Shown one piece after another: positions 55,524 to 63,947 of a stretch of DNA of 64,000 nucleotides. The notes below the pieces were generated by a model. That model saw nothing but the letters and a program-made list of their open reading frames with translations. It made no database searches and was not told the DNA's origin. The position numbers were made by a program, and so were the translations under genes. This stretch comes from Myxococcus fulvus (lineage in GTDB: Bacteria; Myxococcota; Myxococcia; Myxococcales; Myxococcaceae). The stretch is taken from contig NZ_FOIB01000006.1 in NCBI RefSeq assembly GCF_900111765.1, positions 1 to 64,000 of the forward strand. The letters are read 5' to 3'. Numbering within the stretch: the stretch's first letter is position 1; each line of letters begins with the position of its first letter.

Positions 55524-55982
55524 TCAGGCGAGCTTCGCGAGCTCCGCCTTGACGGCCTCGGAGATGGCGCGACCCTCGGCCTTGCCCTGCAGCTTGGGGG
55601 AGAGGTTCTTCATCACCGCGCCCATGTCCTTGGCGCTCTTGGCGCCCACCTCGGCGATGGCGGCCTGGACGGCGGCGACCAGCTCGTCGGGGGTGAGCTG
55701 CTGGGGCAGGTAGCTCTGGAGGACGGCGATTTCGGCCTCCTCCTTCTCCGCCAGCTCCGGCCGGTTGGCGGCCTTGAACTGGTCCGCGGAGTCGCGGCCC
55801 TTCTTGATGAGGCCGGTGATGACGCTCATCACGCCCGAGTCGTCGAGGGCGGAGGCACCGGGCTCCACTTCCTTGTACTTCACGGCGCTCTTGATCGCCC
55901 GAATGACGGTGGTGCGCAGCTCGTTCTTGGATCGCATCGCGTCCTTGAGGTCCGCGTCGAGCCGTTCCTTGAGGGTGGCCAT
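55524..55982 (-). CDS. GatB/YqeY domain protein
   Basis: 152 residues from ATG 55982 (MATLKERLDADLKDAMRSKN). The YqeY pattern is complete: RTTVIRAIKSAVKYKEVE, RPELAEKEEAEIAVLQSYLP, QLTPDELVAAVQAAIAEVGA, DMGAVMKNLSPKLQGKAEG. This domain is related to the tRNA-binding tail of GatB and is usually found between rpsU and dnaG, as here. A role in tRNA-dependent amidation is suspected but not shown. Confidence 0.93.
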   Translation of the reverse strand: MATLKERLDADLKDAMRSKNELRTTVIRAIKSAVKYKEVEPGASALDDSGVMSVITGLIKKGRDSADQFKAANRPELAEKEEAEIAVLQSYLPQQLTPDELVAAVQAAIAEVGAKSAKDMGAVMKNLSPKLQGKAEGRAISEAVKAELAKLA

Positions 55983-56077
55983 CTTCGCAACTCCGCTGGC
56001 TGGGATTCGGGGGATTGCAGACGACGGGAGCCAGGGCACCTGACTTGGGCGCCCCGGCTCACACGCCGGCCTCGCAA

Positions 56078-56272
56078 CTAGAACGACTTGCGGGCCTTCT
56101 TCACCGCGCGCTTCTTGGCGGCGAGGGCCTTCTTCTTCCGCTTCACGGAAGGCTTCTCGTAGTGCTCGCGCTTGCGGATCTCGGAAAGGATTCCGGCCTT
56201 TTCAGTGGCCTTCTTGAAGCGCTTGAGGGCGCTCTCAATGGACTCTCCCTCCTTCACTCGGATACCGGGCAT
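56078..56272 (-). CDS. rpsU: 30S ribosomal protein S21
   Basis: 64 residues from ATG 56272, preceded by GGAGG. MPGIRVKEGESIESALKRFKK and ILSEIRKREHYEKPSVKRKK, then a Lys/Arg-rich tail, is the standard S21 sequence. First gene of the operon rpsU-yqeY-dnaG-rpoD, 95 bp before yqeY. The element at 56322-56350 may be its promoter. Confidence 0.97.
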   Translation of the reverse strand: MPGIRVKEGESIESALKRFKKATEKAGILSEIRKREHYEKPSVKRKKKALAAKKRAVKKARKSF

Positions 56273-56321
56273 GCGTTCACCTCCTTCCGTCATGCGTCAA
56301 TGTGTGCGTACTTCGAAGGGG

Positions 56322-56350
56322 GAGCGGTATGTCCCAGTGGCAGGTAAAAC
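56322..56350 (-). promoter_or_regulatory. Element before rpsU shared with the YjzC-like gene
   Basis: On the minus strand GTTTTACCTGCCACTGGGA followed by CATACCGCTC, 50-78 bp before the rpsU ATG. It closely matches 39052-39081. TTGCGT just upstream could serve as a -35. Confidence 0.5.
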
Positions 56351-56403
56351 GCAAGGACGCAGGCGGGAAAAGCCGCGCGCGGTTGGACTAGAGTGTCGCC
56401 TGC

Positions 56404-57993
56404 GTGAGCCCTGCCCTCCTCCTGATGGTGCTGCTGGCGACCGGTCAGCGTGGTGGCACCGGGACGACCGACTGCTGGAACTCCTGCCAGCGCCACGTGG
56501 CGGATCGCGCCCTGCGTGCCCGGGTGTGCGGCTCGTGCCTGTCGGGCGGGCGGGTGGACTCGTGGGTGGCGCCGCTGGGCGCCGTCCGCCCCATGCCTCG
56601 CGAGGCGCTGGCCTCCTCCCGCAAGGACGGTGACTGGCGTGTGCGCTGGGCCTCCGTGCGCGCGGAGGCGAAGGCGCGGCAGCTGACGGAGAAGCGCGTG
56701 CTGGCCGAGTGGGTGGCTGGTTCTCCCTCGTCGTCGGATCTGCCGGCCTGCCTCACGGCGGCGCGCGCCGCGGCGGAAGCGGGGCAGTCCACCGCGAACT
56801 TCCTGCGCGACGCGGGGGCCCGGGGGCCGGAGGCGGCGGCGCGGGTGTGGGCGCGGCGGGAGGCCATCCGGCAGACGCTGGAGGTGGAGCTGTACTCGGA
56901 GGACCCTCGCGAGCGGGGCACCGCGCTCGCCCACCTGGGCGCCTTCCTGGGGCGGCGGCCCGCCCGGGTGCTGCTCGACGCGACGGCGTCCCGGCCCGAG
57001 GAGTCGGATGGGATTGGCGCCTCGGCGCTCAAGGCAGTGGCGCTGCGCCTGGACTCCTCGGTGGGGCGACTGCTCCTGGAGGAGGCCCGGCCCGCGGACG
57101 AGGTGTTGGTGAACCGGCTGTTCGCCGTGTACTCGCGCGAGCTGGAGTCGCTCCAGCCGGAGCTGACGGCGCCCGAGCCCCAGCGGCGGGACGCGGCGGT
57201 GCTGTCATTGGGTGTCTATGGGCCGTTGGCGCGCAAGGAGCTGGAGCGCGCGCTCACGGACGTGGACCGCAAGGTGCGGGGTTCGGCGGCGCGACGGATG
57301 GCCCAGTCGGAGGGCACGTCCTTGCGCGTGGCCGCCGAGCGCAGGCTCGAGGGCAAGGACCTGGAGGTGGCCCGGCCGTGGCTGGAGGCCATGGAGCGGG
57401 AGAAGGGCTGTGGGAGCTTCTTCCTGGAGGCGGCCCGGGACTCGCGCATGCCCGCGCCGCTCAGGGGCCAGGCGCTGACGTCGCTCGCGGACTGCCGCGA
57501 GGGTGAGAGCCTGCGGCTGGATGCGCTGTCGCCGTTCTTGAAGGACTCGCAGCCGGTGGTGCGGGCGGGCGCGGTGCGGGTGCTCGGCGCCCTGGCGGTG
57601 AGGAAGCCCGAGGTGATGGACGCCACCGAGCGCGCGCTGGATGACGGCTCGCCGGAGGTGGTCGCCGCCGCGCTGGACGTCGTCGCGGGGCAGCGCCAGT
57701 CGACGCGGGGGGACATGGCGGCGGAGCTGCTCGGCTCGGAGCACCCGGTGGTGCGCGCGGCGGCGGCCCGGGCGCTGGAGACCATTGGCCGCGCGGCCCA
57801 CGTGAAGGTGCTGGCCACGTGTCTGCGTGAGGACCCGGTGTCGGACGTGCGCGTGGCGGCGGCGCTCGCGCTGGGGCGGCTGGGGGGGCCTCATGCCGCG
57901 GCGGCGCTCTCCGACGCGGCGGCGCGCGACGCGGACACCCACGTGAAGCACGTGTCCCGCGCGGGCCTGCGCAAGCTGGGCTTCGGGAACTGA
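56404..57993 (+). CDS. Exported HEAT-repeat protein
   Basis: 529 residues from GTG 56404. A short hydrophobic start (MSPALLLMVLLATGQ) suggests export; a Cys pair region follows (DCWNSCQRHV, RVCGSCLSGG). From residue 170 on it is made of HEAT-type helical pairs (DAAVLSLGVYGPLARKELER, PVVRAGAVRVLGALAVRKPE, PVVRAAAARALETIGRAAHV, SDVRVAAALALGRLGGPHAA). It is likely a protein-binding scaffold in the periplasm or outer surface. Divergent from rpsU. Its 3' end is partly duplicated downstream. Confidence 0.85.
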   Translation: MSPALLLMVLLATGQRGGTGTTDCWNSCQRHVADRALRARVCGSCLSGGRVDSWVAPLGAVRPMPREALASSRKDGDWRVRWASVRAEAKARQLTEKRVLAEWVAGSPSSSDLPACLTAARAAAEAGQSTANFLRDAGARGPEAAARVWARREAIRQTLEVELYSEDPRERGTALAHLGAFLGRRPARVLLDATASRPEESDGIGASALKAVALRLDSSVGRLLLEEARPADEVLVNRLFAVYSRELESLQPELTAPEPQRRDAAVLSLGVYGPLARKELERALTDVDRKVRGSAARRMAQSEGTSLRVAAERRLEGKDLEVARPWLEAMEREKGCGSFFLEAARDSRMPAPLRGQALTSLADCREGESLRLDALSPFLKDSQPVVRAGAVRVLGALAVRKPEVMDATERALDDGSPEVVAAALDVVAGQRQSTRGDMAAELLGSEHPVVRAAAARALETIGRAAHVKVLATCLREDPVSDVRVAAALALGRLGGPHAAAALSDAAARDADTHVKHVSRAGLRKLGFGN

Positions 57994-58127
57994 CGTCAGC
58001 GGAGGGCCGGGCGCTAGGGATGCCCCGCGCCCGACGGCGACGGCACGCTGGGCTTCGGGAACTGATGTCAGCGAGGCCGGACTCCCGGCGAGACAGGAAC
58101 CCCCGCGCTCGACGGCGACGGCTCACG
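57976..58127 (+). repeat. Imperfect tandem duplication at the end of the HEAT gene
   Basis: Two units, 57976-58047 and from 58048 on, both start CTGGGCTTCGGGAACTGA and both end near CGACGGCGACGGC; offset 72 bp. The second lies wholly outside the gene and has diverged. It fills the gap before the convergent diguanylate cyclase gene. Confidence 0.75.
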
Positions 58128-59034
58128 GCCCGCTGATGGCCTTGGCGTCGGCGCGGTTCCGGCCCGCGCGCTTGGCGCGGTAGAGGTACTTGTCCGCGGC
58201 GGCGATGAGGTCCTCGGGCTGGGAGAAGTCCGAGTCCAAGAGCGTCGCCACGCCCAGGCTGATGGTCACCTTGATGGGCGTGCCGCCGAAGACGAAGTCG
58301 GCTTTGTCCACCGCGTGGCGGCAGCGCTCGGCGCACGCCAGGGCCTGGTCCTCGGCGGACTCGCGCAGCATCAGCGCGAACTCCTCGCCGCCGTAGCGCG
58401 CGAGCAGGTCCTCGGTGCGCACCGTGTCGGTCACCCGCTGGGCGATGCGCGTCAGGACGTAGTCCCCGGCCGGGTGGCCGTACGCATCGTTGATCTTCTT
58501 GAAGTGGTCCACGTCGAAGAGCACCAGCGACAGCGGCACCCGGTGGCGCAGGCAGTAGCTGAACTCCTTGCGCACCGTCTCCAGGAAGTACTTCTTGTTG
58601 TAGACGCGGGTGAGACCGTCGCGGGTGGCGGACTCGTAGATGCTGCGCTGGTACTGCTCCTCCAGCTCGTCCTGGATGGAGAACTTGAGGACGGTGTTGG
58701 AGCCGATCTGGATCTTGTCGCCGTCGTACAGCGGGGCGGCGTTGACCTTCAGGCCGTTGAGGTAGGTGCCGTTGGTGCTCGCCAGGTCCATCAGCTGGAA
58801 GCGCCCGTCGCCGAGCGCCACCACCTTGGCGTGCTTGCGGGAGATTCCGTCGTCCTCCACCTGGAACTGCGCCTCTGAGCTGCGCCCCAGCACCACCTCG
58901 GAGCGGTCCAGCTTGAACATCCGGCCGATGCCCGCCGCGGACTTGGCGCTGATGACAATCAAATAAGCGCTCTGCCGCTGGGCGTTGCCCAGCAGGTCCG
59001 AAATGGAATGGACGGAAGTTTTCTCCTCGGACAT
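58123..59034 (-). CDS. FHA-GGDEF diguanylate cyclase
   Basis: 303 residues from ATG 59034. An N-terminal FHA domain (VVLGRSSEAQFQVEDDGISR, HAKVVALGDGRFQLMDLAST, NGTYLNG) binds phosphothreonine. The GGDEF domain has GGEEF at 215-219, an active form, and the inhibitory-site RTED (RxxD, 206-209) exactly five residues before it. It should make cyclic di-GMP with product inhibition, under control of a Ser/Thr kinase signal read by FHA. FHA-linked cyclases are common in delta-proteobacteria with many such kinases. No kinase gene is in the window. Confidence 0.95.
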   Translation of the reverse strand: MSEEKTSVHSISDLLGNAQRQSAYLIVISAKSAAGIGRMFKLDRSEVVLGRSSEAQFQVEDDGISRKHAKVVALGDGRFQLMDLASTNGTYLNGLKVNAAPLYDGDKIQIGSNTVLKFSIQDELEEQYQRSIYESATRDGLTRVYNKKYFLETVRKEFSYCLRHRVPLSLVLFDVDHFKKINDAYGHPAGDYVLTRIAQRVTDTVRTEDLLARYGGEEFALMLRESAEDQALACAERCRHAVDKADFVFGGTPIKVTISLGVATLLDSDFSQPEDLIAAADKYLYRAKRAGRNRADAKAISGP

Positions 59035-59106
59035 CGCAACACCCATCTTATGGGCCGTTTTTTCATGGCGGCAAGCATGCTGCCGGCTTCCACGCGGCCC
59101 AATCGC

Positions 59107-60168
59107 TCATCCCGCGTGGATCCGCCGCGTCTTCCGGGGCCGGCTGGGCACCTCCGGCTCGACTGTCCTACGTCCGACGCTCAGCTCTCCCGCCACCGGC
59201 GTCTGGATGAACCGCGCCAGCGCCTCCGGGGAGCGGGGGTGGTAGGCCAGGGCCTGCATCAGCTTCACCAGCGCCGCGGAGGGGGTCATGTCCGCGCCAC
59301 CGATGGCCCCCTGCGCCAGGGACGCCGCCCCGGACTCGTACAGGCTCAGGTCCACGCCGTTGCGGTGGGCCTGGCTCACCACCACCACCGGTACGCCGCG
59401 CTCCTTCGCCTGGACGAACAGCGGCATGAGCGAGCGTCCGAGCTCGGGAGCGATGGGGAAGTTGCCCGCCCCGTACGCCTCCAGCACCAGCCCCCGGACG
59501 TGCGGCAACAGCTGCAGGGGCAGGGCCGGATCCAACCCGGGATAGACCTTGAGCATGAAGACGCGCGGGTCCAGCTTCTCGTAGAGCTTGAAGGGCCCCC
59601 GGGCGCGCAGCCCCGGCTCGAAGGTCGCGTCCACGCCGAGCGTCCCCAGCACCGGGCAGTTGGGGCTCTCGAAGGCGTCGTACTCGGACACCTTCACCTT
59701 GCGCGTGCGGTTGCCCCGGTACAGGTGCGAGTCGAAGCAGATGGTGACCTCGCGCGGCCCCTTCACCGCGGAGAGCACCGCGTCGATGAGGTTGAGCCGG
59801 GCATCCGAGCGCACCTCGCCCAGGGGCCGCTGCGAGCCCGTCAGCACGATGGGGCAGGGGGGATTGCGCAGCATGAAGGACAGCGCGCTGGCGGTGTAGG
59901 CGAGCGTGTCCGTGCCATGGGTCACCACCGCCCCGTCGAAGTCCTGGAGCTGGTGGTGCAGGTGGGTGGCCATGCGTTGCCACAGCTCGGGCTGCATCTC
60001 GGAGCTGTCCAGGTTGCTGAAGAGCTGCAGCTCGATGTCCGCGAGCTGGAAGAGCTCCGGGACGCGGGCCTTGAGCGTCTTGAAGAAGGCGGCGGGGCGC
60101 AGGGCGGAGGGCCGACCTCCGGCCATCCCCAACGTGCCTCCGGTGTGCAGCAGCAGGACTCTGGGCAT
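59107..60168 (-). CDS. ansA: Type I (cytoplasmic) L-asparaginase
   Basis: 353 residues from ATG 60168. TGGTLGM (9-15) and VVTHGTDTLAY are the two catalytic Thr motifs of the family; LTGSQRPLGEVRSDAR follows. No signal peptide is seen, so it is the AnsA-like form with lower substrate affinity. It hydrolyses asparagine to aspartate and ammonia. The C-terminal 25 residues are basic and not conserved. It is divergent from the DsbA-like gene with about 50 bp between starts. Confidence 0.93.
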   Translation of the reverse strand: MPRVLLLHTGGTLGMAGGRPSALRPAAFFKTLKARVPELFQLADIELQLFSNLDSSEMQPELWQRMATHLHHQLQDFDGAVVTHGTDTLAYTASALSFMLRNPPCPIVLTGSQRPLGEVRSDARLNLIDAVLSAVKGPREVTICFDSHLYRGNRTRKVKVSEYDAFESPNCPVLGTLGVDATFEPGLRARGPFKLYEKLDPRVFMLKVYPGLDPALPLQLLPHVRGLVLEAYGAGNFPIAPELGRSLMPLFVQAKERGVPVVVVSQAHRNGVDLSLYESGAASLAQGAIGGADMTPSAALVKLMQALAYHPRSPEALARFIQTPVAGELSVGRRTVEPEVPSRPRKTRRIHAG

Positions 60169-60221
60169 GGGCAAGGGGCCCTCCTTGGCAAGGCTTGCGT
60201 TGCTTTACAAGCCCCTCGCGC

Positions 60222-61229
60222 GTGGCTAAGACCCGCCGCGTGCTCCTCTCCTGCTGGAAGCCTGTCGTTCCCCTGCTGGTCGCCGTGGCGCTGACCGGCT
60301 CGGGTTGCAAGAACCCGGAGGGCTCCGCGCCCGCCTCCACCCAGGCTCCGGCCGCTCCGGCCGCCCAGGCCAGGCCCCCCGCGCCTCCTCCGGAGCCTGC
60401 GGCCGCGCCGGCGGACCCCTCCCAGGCGCTCTCCGGCATCCCCGGCATGGACTTCTCCTCGCTGTCGGCGGCCTCCAAGCGAGAGCTGGCCACCGTCCTC
60501 AGTGATGAGTTCTGCTACTGCGGCTGCCCCCACACGCTGGGCGCCTGCCTGAAGTCGCACACCGGCTGCCGCCACGCCAAGCGCATGGCGCGGGTGGCCG
60601 CGCGCATGGTGTCCGAGGGCAGCCCGGCCACGGAGGTCATCGTCCAGCTGTCCCAGTACTACGGCGCCTTCCGTGAGCAGCGCGCGAAGTTCAAGGTGGA
60701 CGAGCGCATGTGCATGGGCTCCGCGTCCGCCCCGGTGACGGTGGTGGAGTTCTCCGACTTCGAGTGCCCGTACTGCGCCAAGGCGCGGCCGGTGCTGGAG
60801 GCCTTCGCGAAGAAGAACGCCTCCCAGGTGCGCTTCTGCTACCTGCCCTTCCCGCTGTCCAACCACGTCAACGCGGTGCCGGCGGCCCAGGCGGCGCTGT
60901 GGGCGAGGGACCAGGGCAAGTTCTGGCAGATGCACGACGCGCTCTTCGAGAACCAGGACAACCTCAAGCCGGAGGCCCTGGTGGCGCTGGCGAAGAAGTT
61001 GGGGCTGGAGGAGGACCGGCTGGCGGCGGTGCTCAAGTCGGACTCGTACAAGCAGGAGCTGGAGGGCTTCCGCAACCAGGGCCGCGCGGCCGGGCTGTCG
61101 GGCACGCCGACGGTGTACTTCAACGGCCGGGCCCTGGACCTGAGCTTCATCCAGGAGGAGCTGCTCACCCACAGCATGGAAGACGAGCTGGAGTGGGTGA
61201 CGAACAAGAACGCCTGGGCGGCTGACTGA
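60222..61229 (+). CDS. DsbA-like thioredoxin-fold lipoprotein with PCYCGC-type segment
   Basis: 335 residues from GTG 60222. Lipobox LTGSGC. After a Pro/Ala linker, EFCYCGCPHTLGACLKSHTG followed by CRHAKRM is a PCYCGC-like Cys cluster, possibly for copper or another metal. The thioredoxin domain has Cys182-Pro-Tyr-Cys185 (FSDFECPYCAKARPV) and the cis-Pro loop in GLSGTPTVYFNGR, as in DsbA/DsbG. It probably oxidises or repairs disulfides in the many Cys-rich surface proteins, or delivers metal. The next gene starts 8 bp on. Confidence 0.9.
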   Translation: MAKTRRVLLSCWKPVVPLLVAVALTGSGCKNPEGSAPASTQAPAAPAAQARPPAPPPEPAAAPADPSQALSGIPGMDFSSLSAASKRELATVLSDEFCYCGCPHTLGACLKSHTGCRHAKRMARVAARMVSEGSPATEVIVQLSQYYGAFREQRAKFKVDERMCMGSASAPVTVVEFSDFECPYCAKARPVLEAFAKKNASQVRFCYLPFPLSNHVNAVPAAQAALWARDQGKFWQMHDALFENQDNLKPEALVALAKKLGLEEDRLAAVLKSDSYKQELEGFRNQGRAAGLSGTPTVYFNGRALDLSFIQEELLTHSMEDELEWVTNKNAWAAD

Positions 61230-61237
61230 CGGGGCAG

Positions 61238-62590
61238 ATGACGCAACGGTTCCGCATCGACGCGGGGCAGCTCGTCCCCGAGGATCGCCAGAGCCCCTCT
61301 CCGTTGGCGGGGCGCTCGGGGACGTACGCGCTGATGCCCACGGCGCCGGACCTGCTCATCTTCTCCCGGGGGCCCAGCGAGGGCGGCAGCATCCCCGCGC
61401 CCCGGGTGGTGCTCTCCGGCGACGCGGGCGGCTTTCCGCTGTCGGACCTGATGGCCTTCCTCAGCCAGTCGCGCTGGAGCGGCATCATCCGGGTGCACTC
61501 GCCCGGCGGCGAGCGCTCGGTGACGTTCCGCGACGGCGAGGTGCGGGGCGCGTCCTCGGATGACCCGGCGGACCGGCTGGGCGAGGTGCTGGTGCGCCTG
61601 GGCTACGTGGAGCGTCCCCAGGTGGAGGCCGCGCTGAAGGGCCAGCCTCCCTCCAAGGTGGGCCGCGCGCTGGTGGAGAAGGGGCTCTTGCAGGCGCACG
61701 ACCTCTTCAAGTGCGTCACGCACCAGGTCAGTGAGATCTTCCATGCCATCGTGCTGTGCCGGGAGGGGAGCTTCTTCCTCATCGACCAGCCGGTGGACGA
61801 GAAGGCGAATCACTCCATCCAGCTCTCCACCCAGAGCCTGCTGATGGACAGCATCCGGAAGATCGACGAGATGGCGCACTTCCGGAAGCGCATCCCCCAC
61901 GGCCGGCTGTACGTGGCCAGGAAGCGCGCCTCCGACGGCAAGCTGGAGGAGGACGAGGACCGGGTGCTGGGACTGGTCGACGGGCGCCGCACCATCCTGG
62001 AGCTGGGGCACGCGGCGCGGCTGTCGGAGTTCGACATCACCAAGGTGGTCTTCCGCCTGCTCGAGGGCGGCTTCGCGTCGGTGACGGACAAGCCGCTCTT
62101 GGTGCCCGTGGGGCCCGCGGCCGTCGCGGCGGGGAGCGCTCCGACGCAGGGACAGCCGGTGGGGCAGGGCGGGCCCGCGAAGGGGCAGCCGGCGGCGAGC
62201 GCTGTTCCCACGGTGGACCCGCGTCCGGCGGCGCGCGTGTTCAACTTCATCTTCCGGGAGATTCGCGACGAGGTGGCCAAGCAGGGCATGGATCGCGAGT
62301 TCATCGCCGCCGCCAATGCCGCGCTGTCGGGCCAGGCGCTGTCGTCCTCGCCGGTGTTGGAGGGGCTGTCCTTCCAGGCGGATGGCAGCCTGGCCGAGGC
62401 GAAGCTGATGGAGTCCTTCCAGCGGCACCACGCGCAGCTGGGCTCCGAGCCGCTGGCCTCCTTCAAGCAGGCGCTCAGCGACGTGATGTTCTTCTTGTTG
62501 TTCCAGGCCGGTGAGCTGTTGGGGTCGCGCGCGGACGAGGACCTCGCCCGTCGTGTGAAGAAGCTGCTGGCGACGCTCGAGGGCTCGTGA
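61238..62590 (+). CDS. DUF4388 domain protein
   Basis: 450 residues, no signal. Residues 60-115 (GGFPLSDLMAFLSQSRWSGI, IRVHSPGGERSVTFRDGEV) are the PATAN/DUF4388 pattern, a cytoplasmic signal-output domain common in myxobacteria and often linked to two-component systems or Ras-like GTPases. A helical segment (RLGEVLVRLGYVERPQVEAA, LVEKGLLQAHDLFKCVTHQV) then a winged-helix-like ILELGHAARLSEFDITKVVF follow. It overlaps the truD start (GTGA) and is likely cotranscribed with the DsbA-like gene. Confidence 0.88.
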   Translation: MTQRFRIDAGQLVPEDRQSPSPLAGRSGTYALMPTAPDLLIFSRGPSEGGSIPAPRVVLSGDAGGFPLSDLMAFLSQSRWSGIIRVHSPGGERSVTFRDGEVRGASSDDPADRLGEVLVRLGYVERPQVEAALKGQPPSKVGRALVEKGLLQAHDLFKCVTHQVSEIFHAIVLCREGSFFLIDQPVDEKANHSIQLSTQSLLMDSIRKIDEMAHFRKRIPHGRLYVARKRASDGKLEEDEDRVLGLVDGRRTILELGHAARLSEFDITKVVFRLLEGGFASVTDKPLLVPVGPAAVAAGSAPTQGQPVGQGGPAKGQPAASAVPTVDPRPAARVFNFIFREIRDEVAKQGMDREFIAAANAALSGQALSSSPVLEGLSFQADGSLAEAKLMESFQRHHAQLGSEPLASFKQALSDVMFFLLFQAGELLGSRADEDLARRVKKLLATLEGS

Positions 62591-63612
62591 CGACGGATTC
62601 GGATTGGCCGCGGTTGACGGCGGATGTCCCCGGCTGTGGTGGTGGTTTCAAGCTGGTCCCCGAGGACTTCGAGGTGGAGGAGCTCCCCGCCTATCAGCCG
62701 TCGGGCGAGGGCGAGCACCTCTACCTGTGGCTGGAGAAGCGGGGTCGGGACACGCGCGAGGTGGTGCGCGCGCTGTCCCAGGTGCTGGGCGTGTCCGAGG
62801 ACGACGTGGGCGTCGCGGGCATGAAGGACCGGCAGGCCGTCACGCGGCAGCTCATCTCGGTGCCCGCGCGCGCGGAGCCCAAGCTGGGCGACTTCGCGCT
62901 GGAGGGCGTGCAGGTGCTGTGGTCGCGCCGGCACGGCAACAAGCTGCGGACCGGGCACCTGAAGGGCAACCGCTTCCGCCTGCGCCTGCGCGGCGTGCGC
63001 GACGTGGGCGCGGCGAGGGAGTCCTTCACGCGGCTGTCCGCCGGCGGCGTGCCCAACTACTTCGGCGAGCAGCGCTTCGGCCGCGCGGGTGACAACGCGG
63101 ACCTGGGGCGCCTGCTGGTGCTGGGGCAGCGCCTGCCGAAGCGGCCGGAGCGCTTCCAGCGCAAGCTGTACCTCTCCGCCTTCCAGTCGCGCATCTTCAA
63201 CCGGGCGCTCGCGGACCGCGTGCGCGCGGGCACCTTGTCCACGGCCCTGTTGGGGGACGTGCTGCGCAAGGAGGAGACCGGTGGCCTCTTCGTGTGCGAG
63301 GCACCGGAGGTGGACGGGCCTCGCGTCGCCGCGTTCGAGGTGAGCCCTGCGGGGCCGCTGTTCGGTCCGAAGATGACGGCCTCCGCGGGCGAGGTGGCGG
63401 AGGTCGAGGCGAAGCTGCTCGCGGGCGAGGGCGTCACGCTGGACGACTTCAAGCGCGGTGGCGGCGAGACGGAGGGAAGTCGCCGGCCGTACCGCGTCCG
63501 CCTGGGCTCGCCCGAGCTGACGCCCGAGGGTGACGACGTGTGGCTCACCTTCGAGCTGCCTCGGGGCGCGTACGCCACCGAGGTCCTCCACGAACTGCTC
63601 AAGGACGACTGA
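62587..63612 (+). CDS. truD: tRNA pseudouridine(13) synthase TruD
   Basis: 341 residues from GTG 62587, which overlaps the previous stop as GTGA. The catalytic Asp81 lies in GVAGMKDRQAVTRQ, equal to Asp80 of E. coli TruD. FKLVPEDFEVEELPAYQPSG, NYFGEQRFGRAGDNADLG and YLSAFQSRIFNRALADRV are family marks. It isomerises U13 in tRNA-Glu. Length is normal. Confidence 0.96.
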   Translation: MTTDSDWPRLTADVPGCGGGFKLVPEDFEVEELPAYQPSGEGEHLYLWLEKRGRDTREVVRALSQVLGVSEDDVGVAGMKDRQAVTRQLISVPARAEPKLGDFALEGVQVLWSRRHGNKLRTGHLKGNRFRLRLRGVRDVGAARESFTRLSAGGVPNYFGEQRFGRAGDNADLGRLLVLGQRLPKRPERFQRKLYLSAFQSRIFNRALADRVRAGTLSTALLGDVLRKEETGGLFVCEAPEVDGPRVAAFEVSPAGPLFGPKMTASAGEVAEVEAKLLAGEGVTLDDFKRGGGETEGSRRPYRVRLGSPELTPEGDDVWLTFELPRGAYATEVLHELLKDD

Positions 63613-63888
63613 GCCCGGGGTTCTCCGGTGCGGCGTTGCCCGCCCTGCCCCGATGTCGCCGCCGGCGCGAGGTCCGCCTCGCGCCAGGGTTCCTTCCCGG
63701 GGCCTCGCCCAGGCAGGGGAATGTCCCCGATGCCGGGTTGAGGCTTCGCGCCCTGCTCGGGCGCCCTGGCCCTTCGCTCGGGGGGATGACGACGAGGACT
63801 CCGCCCGCCGCAGGCGTGGCTGGAGGCACTCCCCTGGCCTCGCGACAGGAAGTCCGCTGCGGGCGGTGACGCCCCCCTGGAAAAGCGA
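63613..63888. other. Gap after truD with no recognisable gene
   Basis: About 276 bp, GC-rich, with only spurious open frames that run into truD. I see no promoter or RNA gene in it. The hairpins that follow belong to the next, minus-strand gene. Confidence 0.5.
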
Positions 63889-63947
63889 AGCGCCTCCGCG
63901 GGACGAAGCCCGGGAGGCGCTGAGCCTGCTTCCGCGTGAGGCGGAAG
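63889..63947 (-). terminator. Double hairpin after the OmpA-type gene
   Basis: On the minus strand the stop at 63948 is followed at once by CTTCCGC-CTCAC-GCGGAAG (63947-63929), then by a long stem AGCGCCTCCCGGG/CCCGCGGAGGCGCT (63921-63889) and TCGCTTTTCC. The second is a good rho-independent terminator. Confidence 0.75.
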
